Shown one piece after another: positions 47,438 to 55,258 of a stretch of 64,000 nucleotides of DNA (position 1 is the stretch's first letter; every line of letters starts with the position of its first letter). Both the position numbers and the translations under genes were made by a program. The notes under the pieces were generated by a model. That model did no database searches, was not told the DNA's origin, and worked only from the letters and a program-made list of their open reading frames with translations. The DNA is from an uncultured Candidatus Poseidoniales archaeon (lineage in GTDB: Archaea > Thermoplasmatota > Poseidoniia > Poseidoniales > Thalassarchaeaceae), in assembly GCA_902625325.1 (NCBI GenBank), contig CACOAW010000005.1:41997-105996 (forward strand), read 5' to 3'.

Positions 47438-47845
47438 ATGTCTGAAACGGACAAATGGTGGCAAATTGACAAAGAGGAAGAAATTCCGATTACCAAGATG
47501 GATGTTCACATATGTACTATATGCTCAAAAGAATTTTCTAGTGATAGAGCGTTGAATCAACATCTTAGAGATAAGCATGGACATGAAGAGGAATTTAAGA
47601 ATAAGAAGGGAATCATGGGTCCGAAGCAGAATGGTAGAATAATTAATTACATTCTTGGGGCGTTCTTGTTCTTTTTCGGATTGCCTTTCACATTGGTCCC
47701 ATTCATGATGCTCAGTGATGGCGTCATTGATCCAGATTATCCATTTGAATCATTATTCATTATAGTTTTCTCAATACCATTCTTGATGGCAGGGCTCTTT
47801 GTCCAAATATTAGGCCTGAAAGTGATAAGGGGGAAAGCCAGATGA
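47438..47845 (+). CDS. membrane protein with N-terminal KWW motif and C2H2 zinc finger
   Basis: MSETDKWWQIDKEEE; CTICSKEFSSDRALNQHLRDKHGH; two TM helices. Confidence 0.8.
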   Translation: MSETDKWWQIDKEEEIPITKMDVHICTICSKEFSSDRALNQHLRDKHGHEEEFKNKKGIMGPKQNGRIINYILGAFLFFFGLPFTLVPFMMLSDGVIDPDYPFESLFIIVFSIPFLMAGLFVQILGLKVIRGKAR

Positions 47846-48005
47846 AACGATCATATTACTATTATCTATTCCTGTCGCGATACTATTCCTGATGTTTGGA
47901 CTCTTTATCCAATATCAAGGCCTAGTAGGAATGATGGGGCCCTGTATGATGCATCTACCATGTTTGACGGGGCAAACTTGAATATTTTTTCCATGATGCA
48001 TTTCT

Positions 48006-48251
48006 ATGGCCGTCGGTGGCACTTGCGCTGTGGAGGGGTGCAACAGAACCCACATGCACAATAGCCTGGTTTGCTACAAACACAAGGACAACGCAGAAGG
48101 CATATGGTGGGCAGAAAATGATGATAGCTTTGAGCCCGAAGACTCATCCAAATCCGTCCCGCCGCTTGTTTTCTTTGTGGATCTATTTTTTCCTTACTGG
48201 AAATGGAGCTTGGTACTTGTTCTGATGTTATCTGTTTCTGACCAATTCTGA
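48006..48251 (+). CDS. small TM protein with zinc module and WW motif
   Basis: CAVEGCNRTHMHNSLVCYKHKDNAEGIWWAENDDS then a TM helix. Confidence 0.65.
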   Translation: MAVGGTCAVEGCNRTHMHNSLVCYKHKDNAEGIWWAENDDSFEPEDSSKSVPPLVFFVDLFFPYWKWSLVLVLMLSVSDQF

Positions 48252-48327
48252 AAGGGGATGATGAGGAGGGCATCCTCAACCGAAAGTGGATTCATACCTC
48301 GTAGAGGGTCATTTGGCGCCTCATTAG

Positions 48328-48507
48328 TATGCGGGCATACATCAGGGTAGGGATTATGATGGATAGCAATACAACGGTTACATTGTGACGTATACGTAAT
48401 TCTGGGTCTTACCTACAGGCCCATTATGATGGTCCGTATAATAGAGGGGTGGCTCAATTAACCCTCGATGATACTGGTAGAATTCACGTTACCCTTGATC
48501 CATATTC
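48328..48507 (+). repeat. family B repeat, direct copy
   Basis: GCGGGCATACATCAGGGTAGGGATTATGATGGATAGCAATACAACGGTTAC...TGACGTATACGTAAT...CTACAGGCCCATTATGATGGTCCGTA...GAATTCACGTTACCCT. Confidence 0.75.
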
Positions 48508-48565
48508 GTGAGTTAGAGCAACCTCGAAAGGGAATCTTTGTATTCAACAATCATTACAAAAATTC

Positions 48566-48766
48566 ATGGAATGGTTGGGGTCATATTTGATTCTCGAACT
48601 GTTGTGTTTTTGCTTTTTGATCCTTTTTTTCCCAGGATTTTTTAAGCAACAAGGAAAGAACATGACAAATTTTGAGTTCACTGTAGGGTTGTTCGCACTT
48701 GTATTTCTTATCCTCATTTTCTTTTTTCCAGACCTTATCGAGGAAATTATTTGGGGAGGATCATGA
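48566..48766 (+). CDS. small two-TM protein
   Basis: 66-aa hydrophobic ORF. Confidence 0.45.
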   Translation: MEWLGSYLILELLCFCFLILFFPGFFKQQGKNMTNFEFTVGLFALVFLILIFFFPDLIEEIIWGGS

Positions 48767-48817
48767 TGTCTGCTTCCAGAAAAAGGCCGATCTAAATCTC
48801 ATGATCCCTAGGGAAGT

Positions 48818-49321
48818 TTGTGCCGGGCTAGTATTGAAGATGCCCCCTCGAATCTTGATGACGTGCACAAGTCCGCATTCTCTATCCTGGTGGTTGGGTT
48901 CATGGGGCTGATGATCAGTGCTGGTTCGATATACTTCGGCAGTCAGAGTGAAATTGAGGATGTACCGAACATTAACTATGGGGGTCAGTTGGTCGGATTG
49001 GGTTGTATTGGTACTGTTTTCTCGTGCATGGCTTTGTTCGTTGGCACCATCCTCGCCTTAACACTCAGAGGGAATCAGGCAACCTCAGGACAGGCCATAC
49101 TCGTTCCTGGTTCCCCTAGCCCGGGGGAACAGAATAGCTGCTTCCCCAACAACGAAACGGAACATATTGATAGGCGTAAAACTATGAATACAATCCAAAA
49201 AGGAGGAATCTTAGGTATTGTAATAGGACTAATTTTAGTAGCGTCTCTTTTGATTTTGTACTTCTTATTTAGATATCTGATTTGGTACTTTGACACGTAC
49301 ATAGGCCCCGCTTGGTTATAG
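48818..49321 (+). CDS. membrane protein, unknown function
   Basis: Three TM helices; start uncertain. Confidence 0.55.
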   Translation: MCRASIEDAPSNLDDVHKSAFSILVVGFMGLMISAGSIYFGSQSEIEDVPNINYGGQLVGLGCIGTVFSCMALFVGTILALTLRGNQATSGQAILVPGSPSPGEQNSCFPNNETEHIDRRKTMNTIQKGGILGIVIGLILVASLLILYFLFRYLIWYFDTYIGPAWL

Positions 49322-49414
49322 CAAAGGGATGGATCAGTTTGCGATTAGAACAATCCCTAGGCAATATGTTGGCGACGTAGCAATGACTATGTTTGAAGTA
49401 GCCAGTGATTGGAT

Positions 49415-49681
49415 ATGGGTGACAGGAAGTGCGCTTTCGAGGGCTGTAATGCGCTGGAGTTCAGGACAACTGGTTACTGCCTTCGTCACAAAGGAGGAAT
49501 GCCGGATGTTAACGTCATTGCCCCCGGGGAAAAGGATTCAAGAAAATCAGATTCCGATTTTACACAAGTTGCTCTTGTTTTGCTAGGGATAATAGGGACA
49601 ATTGAATTGATACGAATTATATGGATTTTCTCTACTGGACAATGGACTCCTTGTATTGGTTTTGGTCAAACTAATTGTTAA
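49415..49681 (+). CDS. small TM protein with zinc module, paralog of 13005..13439
   Basis: MGDRKCAFEGCNALEFRTTGYCLRHKGG. Confidence 0.65.
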   Translation: MGDRKCAFEGCNALEFRTTGYCLRHKGGMPDVNVIAPGEKDSRKSDSDFTQVALVLLGIIGTIELIRIIWIFSTGQWTPCIGFGQTNC

Positions 49682-49842
49682 TCCAACAGGTTGGCTAGGG
49701 TTGGTTGTAACAAAGGAACCCTTGTGTATGCATACGCCATAGAAGGTTAGTAGGACGCCCATGTGTGTGCGGGCATACGTCAGGGTAGAGAAGATTATGC
49801 CGGCGTAACAATGCCTATCTCCACCAGAGGATTGTAACGAAT

Positions 49843-50040
49843 ATGGTAGATGATAGAGGGAGTACAAAGGATCGATTTTATGGCTGGATAATTGTTACTA
49901 TTTTAGTGATCATTTTTGTGTCGATTCCGCTCTACGTATACTCGGAGAAGGGAAGTATGGGATTCTTGGACTGGGCGTTAGAAGGCCTAATTATGATGTT
50001 TATTTGGTTCGGAGTAATTGCATTTTTCAAAAAACAGTGA
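49843..50040 (+). CDS. small two-TM protein
   Basis: 65-aa ORF with two hydrophobic segments. Confidence 0.45.
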   Translation: MVDDRGSTKDRFYGWIIVTILVIIFVSIPLYVYSEKGSMGFLDWALEGLIMMFIWFGVIAFFKKQ

Positions 50041-50108
50041 GCTACTTGGTTACGTCAATGTAATCATAGGAACCCTAGTATACGCAGGCATACGCCAGGG
50101 GCCCAGGA

Positions 50109-50966
50109 TTACGATAATTTAGAAACAAAGATATCCGGAAACCAACCTAATGTCTGGATAATATCTATCTCGGGGATAATCACTCCAACAGAATCAAACG
50201 GGCATGTGGAGGTTCCTGCTGCTTCAGAAGCAATGCTATCTGAAATGAAACACTCGGCTTGCCCCAAATTCACTTCTACTTGCTGGAACGAATAATCCCA
50301 ATATGATGTTCCATTCGGTGTTTCATGCCATATCCTATTCGTCCCTGCAGTGAATGTGTTGGGGATGCCGGATCTAACCTCATAACTGTAAGCCGAGGAA
50401 TCGCCAGAATCTACTTCACTGCTGGCAATCTTTATTCCAGTAAAACCCAGATTACTAATTTCAAGATTGATATAACCTTCGAAAACATTCCAATTCAATA
50501 GTTTCAATGTGTCTGCCAATAGAGAATTGGATGTATAGAACTCCAAAGCATAGTAATTGTTGTCCACCCCTTCGCTATCAATACCGATTGCATTCGGCGC
50601 TTCGATTTCAATCAATACTTCTCCCTGGAAGAAATCAGCTTCTAACAGACTCCAGCTCTCGCAATAGAGAGAAGTTATTGCTACCGCTACTTCATCATTT
50701 GAATCACTTTTTACCTCATAACCATCAGGTAGGAATGAATTCACAGATTCAGAATCTGCTTGTATTTGTGCTACACCTTCGCTGCAACTAATTCCTTTCG
50801 CTTCGATTGTAAAATTATAATCGACCTTTATTTCTTCAAGAGTAGAAGGAGCAGGAAATTCAGGATTATCTGATTCGTCGATAATTGTAGATTGTCCCCC
50901 TCCCACACAACCAGTCAAGGTTTGTGCTAAAATCAAGAAAATAATCATTGATGGAATTAAGCGCAC
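50109..50966 (-). CDS. lipoprotein, unknown function
   Basis: MRLIPSMIIFLILAQTLTGCVGGGQ lipobox. Confidence 0.7.
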   Translation of the reverse strand: MRLIPSMIIFLILAQTLTGCVGGGQSTIIDESDNPEFPAPSTLEEIKVDYNFTIEAKGISCSEGVAQIQADSESVNSFLPDGYEVKSDSNDEVAVAITSLYCESWSLLEADFFQGEVLIEIEAPNAIGIDSEGVDNNYYALEFYTSNSLLADTLKLLNWNVFEGYINLEISNLGFTGIKIASSEVDSGDSSAYSYEVRSGIPNTFTAGTNRIWHETPNGTSYWDYSFQQVEVNLGQAECFISDSIASEAAGTSTCPFDSVGVIIPEIDIIQTLGWFPDIFVSKLS

Positions 50967-51041
50967 ACCTTCTCTGAGAGGCTCTAAAATATCAACATAA
51001 TCACAATCTCATCGTTGAAAGTCGCCAGTGTTACCCGCATA

Positions 51042-51104
51042 AACCTAGGTAGCGAGGATGATGGATGGATAGCCATCATCCGTCGCTTTCATGGACCGGG
51101 AAAA
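51042..51104 (+). repeat. family A intergenic repeat, copy 3 (shorter)
   Basis: GATGATGGATGGATAGCCATCATCCGTCGCTTTCATGGA. Confidence 0.7.
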
Positions 51105-51153
51105 TCCTAGGGTGGATGATGCCGGAGAAATATCCTTGTGATTTACATTTTTT

Positions 51154-51501
51154 TCAAGCTTCAACGTGGAAAAGCTTGCTGTAAATTGACCATTTGTCGC
51201 CTTCTTTGACTAAGGACAAAGAGTCCAAGAAAGATATTCCTAGGTACTTGTCTCTGACCTTCGCTGTCGCCGTGTCGCCATTCACCTCGCAGGAAAGAAT
51301 TTCAAACTCAACTGACCCAGGCTCCTGGGCTGAAACAAAACCCGCAAAATCAGATGTTGAAAGCTGTAGGAAATCCCCATTTAGATAACCCACAACTTTA
51401 GCATTCTCGTGGAATGCCTCCGTGACCATGTCGCCACTTGACTTCTCCATACTTTCAATGTACATTGCTATGACTTTCCTTACTGCTTCTTCTGCTGCCA
51501 T
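51154..51501 (-). CDS. NTF2-like (lumazine-binding-like) protein
   Basis: MYIESMEKSSGDMVTEAFHENAKVVGYLNGDF ... LSLVKEGDKWSIYSKLFHVE. Confidence 0.75.
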   Translation of the reverse strand: MAAEEAVRKVIAMYIESMEKSSGDMVTEAFHENAKVVGYLNGDFLQLSTSDFAGFVSAQEPGSVEFEILSCEVNGDTATAKVRDKYLGISFLDSLSLVKEGDKWSIYSKLFHVEA

Positions 51502-51553
51502 GAGTAACTTATGGATTACTTTGAAATAATCTTTTTCCCGGCATTTGAATTAA

Positions 51554-51757
51554 TTATTCTTCTCTATTAGCCGCAAAGGGAATCTTTCCAGAAGTCCAAA
51601 GCCATATGAGATACAAAATCAGAAACGACCAAGGAATAGCTATGGCGATAACCTGACCAAAATACTCCAGTGAAATGAAGTAAAGTAATGGCTGGATGAT
51701 AGCTACGAAGAACCAGAATGCTTTGTTTTCCGTTATATTCGCCATAGAATTGTCCAC
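51554..51757 (-). CDS. small two-TM protein
   Basis: 67-aa hydrophobic ORF. Confidence 0.5.
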   Translation of the reverse strand: MDNSMANITENKAFWFFVAIIQPLLYFISLEYFGQVIAIAIPWSFLILYLIWLWTSGKIPFAANREE

Positions 51758-51792
51758 CTACCAATAAGCTGCAACCAAGGATAATTCGGTGC

Positions 51793-52545
51793 TTACATTA
51801 CCGAGGTGCCGGGCATGAGGGATTGGATTTTCAGTTCGGCCAAAGTTTCTCCTCCACCATCGACCACGACCCTCAAGTTGAGGGTCTGTCCCACACCTGC
51901 CTCCGCATCACAACCAACAGGGGTCGATGTGGCGAAATCCTCGTCCTCGATATCCTCATTCACTCCCCCTTCAACGTCAACATTGGTTGGATTCAGGTCT
52001 ATCTCGAATCTGAAGCTGGTCCCAGCGGTGATCTCGGTCCCATCGGCTATTGCTGTGCCATCCATCTCGGTTGCCGATACTAGTTCTGAGTCGACTGTGG
52101 CAACGGTCTTCCCAAGTACCTCTGTGGGGACTCCTGGACCATCAAGTTGGGAATATGTAACACCACACGTGATGTAGTAGGTAATATCCCCTTGCTGAAC
52201 GTTCAACGAGCCAGAGCCAATCCTTGCTATAACCTCGAAAGTAGACACATCGGTACGACAGTCAGCGCCGGTACCCGGGCCACAGTCCTCTCCAACTCCC
52301 GCAATTCCGGTCCCTCCGCCGCCACTATGGTCAAAATTCATCGGATTGTCCGTATCCTTCACGTAGACGTCAGTTATGGAGACCTTTCCTGAGATCTGCT
52401 GCCTGGTGTCAGAACTGGTGTTCTCTGCATTCTGCTGCAGCTCCTCCGCTGTCTTGATGATGATCGTGGAGGCAACCGCAGCAACAAGTATCAGCGCGAT
52501 GAAGACGATCATCGCCCCGATTCCTATTGACCCCTCATCCTCCAT
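51793..52545 (-). CDS. archaellin/type IV pilin-like protein
   Basis: Short leader then GSIGIGAMIVFIALILVAAVASTIIIKTAEELQQNAENTSSDTRQQI, typical of archaellins. Confidence 0.85.
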   Translation of the reverse strand: MEDEGSIGIGAMIVFIALILVAAVASTIIIKTAEELQQNAENTSSDTRQQISGKVSITDVYVKDTDNPMNFDHSGGGGTGIAGVGEDCGPGTGADCRTDVSTFEVIARIGSGSLNVQQGDITYYITCGVTYSQLDGPGVPTEVLGKTVATVDSELVSATEMDGTAIADGTEITAGTSFRFEIDLNPTNVDVEGGVNEDIEDEDFATSTPVGCDAEAGVGQTLNLRVVVDGGGETLAELKIQSLMPGTSVM

Positions 52546-52598
52546 GGAGTATCGTAAGAAGCATTATTATCAAAATTATCCCTGATAATTGCCCTAAA

Positions 52599-52625
52599 GT
52601 GAATTCTACTTGCATCATAGAGGGT
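52599..52625 (-). repeat. family B end fragment
   Basis: GTGAATTCTACTTGCATCATAGAGGGT, compare GTGAATTCCACTGGCATCATCGAGGGT at 39003. Confidence 0.5.
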
Positions 52626-52682
52626 ATCCAAAATAGGGTTGGCATAAGATAGCATTTTTTACTTCCTAGTTTAGAAAACAGC

Positions 52683-53705
52683 ATGAAAAAATTGGTATTG
52701 GTGTTGGCCATTACCCTCCTTCTCGCCCCAGTTGACTCAGTTACCGCAGGGGATGAAAATGAAACATCAATAATAATACACGAAATCGGAGCTTTTAGGA
52801 CAGATAATGAATCATTCACTCAGTCAGACGGAACGCAATATCCAATTCTGTATTCCATGGAGGCTTTTCACATCAAAGGGTCTCTTTCCTTGGACGGTGG
52901 AGAGGGATTAACAGGCAAATGTCTCAATATATATGTCAATCCAGATATCAATGACATCCCGATTTCAACGACTATATCCGACGAAAACGGTAATTTTGAT
53001 TGGTATGTGCCGACTGAAGTTAGGATTGAGGAATTGGAAGGTTTCCACGTAGTTAGAATAGAATTCGAACCGGAAAATTCTGTCGCAGAGGGATGCGAAT
53101 CGGATGCCGGGGGAGGTTTCGAAGGATCAGCTCGTGACATCAGAGTACTAGTTAGGAGCAATGTGGACATAATCATCAAGGAAAACTGGCAGAATCCCAG
53201 TGGATATGCCGAAGGAGAAATCGTAGAGGGTGAAGTTGTAATCCTGAGAGATAGATTAGATTTGACTGTTGAAGGAGGGATTGTGGAGTTTCACAAAATG
53301 TTTTGGAATGATTCAGAATGGAAGACAGCATCCATAGACAGGGATGTTACAGATGTGGATGGCTCTGCTAACTTTTCGTTCGAATATACTCAATTTAATG
53401 TTCCACAACACCATGAGTATACCGCAGAAGAGGGCAAGTGGGCCGTTTTCGTTCGCTTCGAAAACACAAATGATTTGTATCCTTTGTTTGTTGAAAAGTG
53501 GCTCAATAGTACTCCCATTATCATGCCCTGCACCCCTAGTCTTCTGGAGTCTGCCTGCGAATCTACATCAGAGGAAACTGTGGTAACGACTCCAGTCAAT
53601 TCTGGAAATGAGGTTCCCAGCATTGGGTTCACTCATCTGATTGCAATCTATTTTTGCGCGGCGTTCTCTTATTCACGCAGAAACAATACATCATTACAGT
53701 CCTAA
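52683..53705 (+). CDS. secreted protein, unknown function, with C-terminal TM/sorting-like segment
   Basis: Signal peptide MKKLVLVLAITLLLAPVDSVTAG; C-terminus VPSIGFTHLIAIYFCAAFSYSRRNN. Confidence 0.6.
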   Translation: MKKLVLVLAITLLLAPVDSVTAGDENETSIIIHEIGAFRTDNESFTQSDGTQYPILYSMEAFHIKGSLSLDGGEGLTGKCLNIYVNPDINDIPISTTISDENGNFDWYVPTEVRIEELEGFHVVRIEFEPENSVAEGCESDAGGGFEGSARDIRVLVRSNVDIIIKENWQNPSGYAEGEIVEGEVVILRDRLDLTVEGGIVEFHKMFWNDSEWKTASIDRDVTDVDGSANFSFEYTQFNVPQHHEYTAEEGKWAVFVRFENTNDLYPLFVEKWLNSTPIIMPCTPSLLESACESTSEETVVTTPVNSGNEVPSIGFTHLIAIYFCAAFSYSRRNNTSLQS

Positions 53706-53798
53706 GGTCAATCTTGTATATGCAGGCATCACTTCCATAACCAAACTGATCAGTGGGTGCAGGGTAAACATTGAATTCCTATATGCGGACCTTGGTAA

Positions 53799-54419
53799 GT
53801 GGTTGACGAATGGTGGGTTACAGAGGAACCGCCTCAACCGGTGAAGGATGCCACTGAACGCCTCCCTCCTCCTCCGGCCCCCCCTATTATAGACAGCCCC
53901 GCATCCTCTAGATGGAACTTCGAAGAAGCTCTGACCGAGGAGTTATTGGCTCCACATTACACTCGTCTCAAAATCATAGTCATAACACCATTCGCGATAG
54001 TGTTTTCATCGGCCATCGTCCCATTAGCCATTTTATTGATACTGCCCTATTTCCTGTATGTCATCTATTCCATCATTTCCGCCTTGTATCGTCTCAGAGG
54101 GACTGCGTTCAAGTGGGGCTTAATGATAGTGGTAGGACTCTCAATACCCGCGGCAGTTTCTGCTTACAGGTACAACGCTCTTTACGATGGTTGTATAGGA
54201 TTTGGGGGCTGGGTATGCAGAGACAATACCAACTACGGCCCCTCCTTCAATCCTTTACTCCTGGCACTCCCCTTGGCAGGAGGTATAGTTCTCCTGCCAT
54301 CGATGTCCGAGCTAAGGCAGGGCACAATCTTTCTGGGAATGATATACGGGTTTGTCGCGAGCGTGCTCATCTGGATTGCTTCTGTGTTCGTGGGGATCGG
54401 CGTGTACTATTCTAATTGA
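53799..54419 (+). CDS. polytopic membrane protein with N-terminal EWW motif (GTG start)
   Basis: MVDEWWVTEEPPQPV then TM helices. Confidence 0.65.
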   Translation: MVDEWWVTEEPPQPVKDATERLPPPPAPPIIDSPASSRWNFEEALTEELLAPHYTRLKIIVITPFAIVFSSAIVPLAILLILPYFLYVIYSIISALYRLRGTAFKWGLMIVVGLSIPAAVSAYRYNALYDGCIGFGGWVCRDNTNYGPSFNPLLLALPLAGGIVLLPSMSELRQGTIFLGMIYGFVASVLIWIASVFVGIGVYYSN

Positions 54420-54485
54420 TGTGGGCATCTCATTCCCCACCCAAGTTGACGGACTCATCATAAAGAAGAATGAGAGGCGAACAAT

Positions 54486-55193
54486 ATGAAGTCCGGCGCA
54501 CTAAATTTATTCTTACTGATGTTCATTTCTACCCTTACAGGATGCACTGGCTCGGATGAAGACTCGGTCGAGGCAGGTGCTCACACTGGGGAGTTCAAGA
54601 TACTTGCTTTGCATGGAGGGGGGGAGAGTCCAGAGAGTCTAATGGGCCAGCCTGGAATGCAGGCCCTGATGTCCGATCTCCCGGAGTTCGAGTTCTTCTT
54701 CGCAGATGCTCCTGACCACGAAAGCATGTGCCATCAATGCTGGTACGCTGACCCTCCAGGGGGGAAGGGGGAGCCTAATGAGGATAGGAACTGGGCGGAG
54801 ATATCGATAGAGTACCTAGACGGAATAGTGGAGGAGCATGGTCCCTTCTCCGGCATCCTTGGATACTCACAAGGGTGCACGATGGCGACTGTTTACATCG
54901 CCAACTCCAATACATCCTTCGAGAAAGCGTTACTTTTCAACGGATACCTGCCAACGACTCACTCCGGGCTCAACGACACCATCAACGAAGCAGCTCCTCT
55001 GGATGTAGATGCGCTTGTTTTCGGCGGAGACAATGATGTTTTCATGTTCGGGTTGGAAGAACTCGCAGGTGTTTATGAGGAGCCGACGATACTCATCAGC
55101 AGCACTGCGGACCACCATCTGCCATTTTCAGACGATGAGACATATGGGGACGTACTGGCATTCTTCAGACGAGGAACAAATGGAACCCTCTGA
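54486..55193 (+). CDS. lipoprotein serine hydrolase, FSH1-like
   Basis: Lipobox STLTGC; ILALHGGGESPESL, GILGYSQGCTMA, TADHHLPF. Confidence 0.82.
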   Translation: MKSGALNLFLLMFISTLTGCTGSDEDSVEAGAHTGEFKILALHGGGESPESLMGQPGMQALMSDLPEFEFFFADAPDHESMCHQCWYADPPGGKGEPNEDRNWAEISIEYLDGIVEEHGPFSGILGYSQGCTMATVYIANSNTSFEKALLFNGYLPTTHSGLNDTINEAAPLDVDALVFGGDNDVFMFGLEELAGVYEEPTILISSTADHHLPFSDDETYGDVLAFFRRGTNGTL

Positions 55194-55258
55194 GATGCCA
55201 CCATCATACCGTCCGGTGGAAATAATGTTCGTTCTGTCATTTAATGCTGAATTCTGGC

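Noticed and set aside
49329-49586. 85-aa plus-strand ORF
   Set aside because: Overlaps the zinc-module gene at 49415 in another frame; the zinc-module frame has a clear paralog.
32401-53735. Dispersed intergenic repeats as a CRISPR array
   Set aside because: Copies are long, degenerate, irregularly spaced, in both orientations and separated by genes; no cas-like genes were seen.
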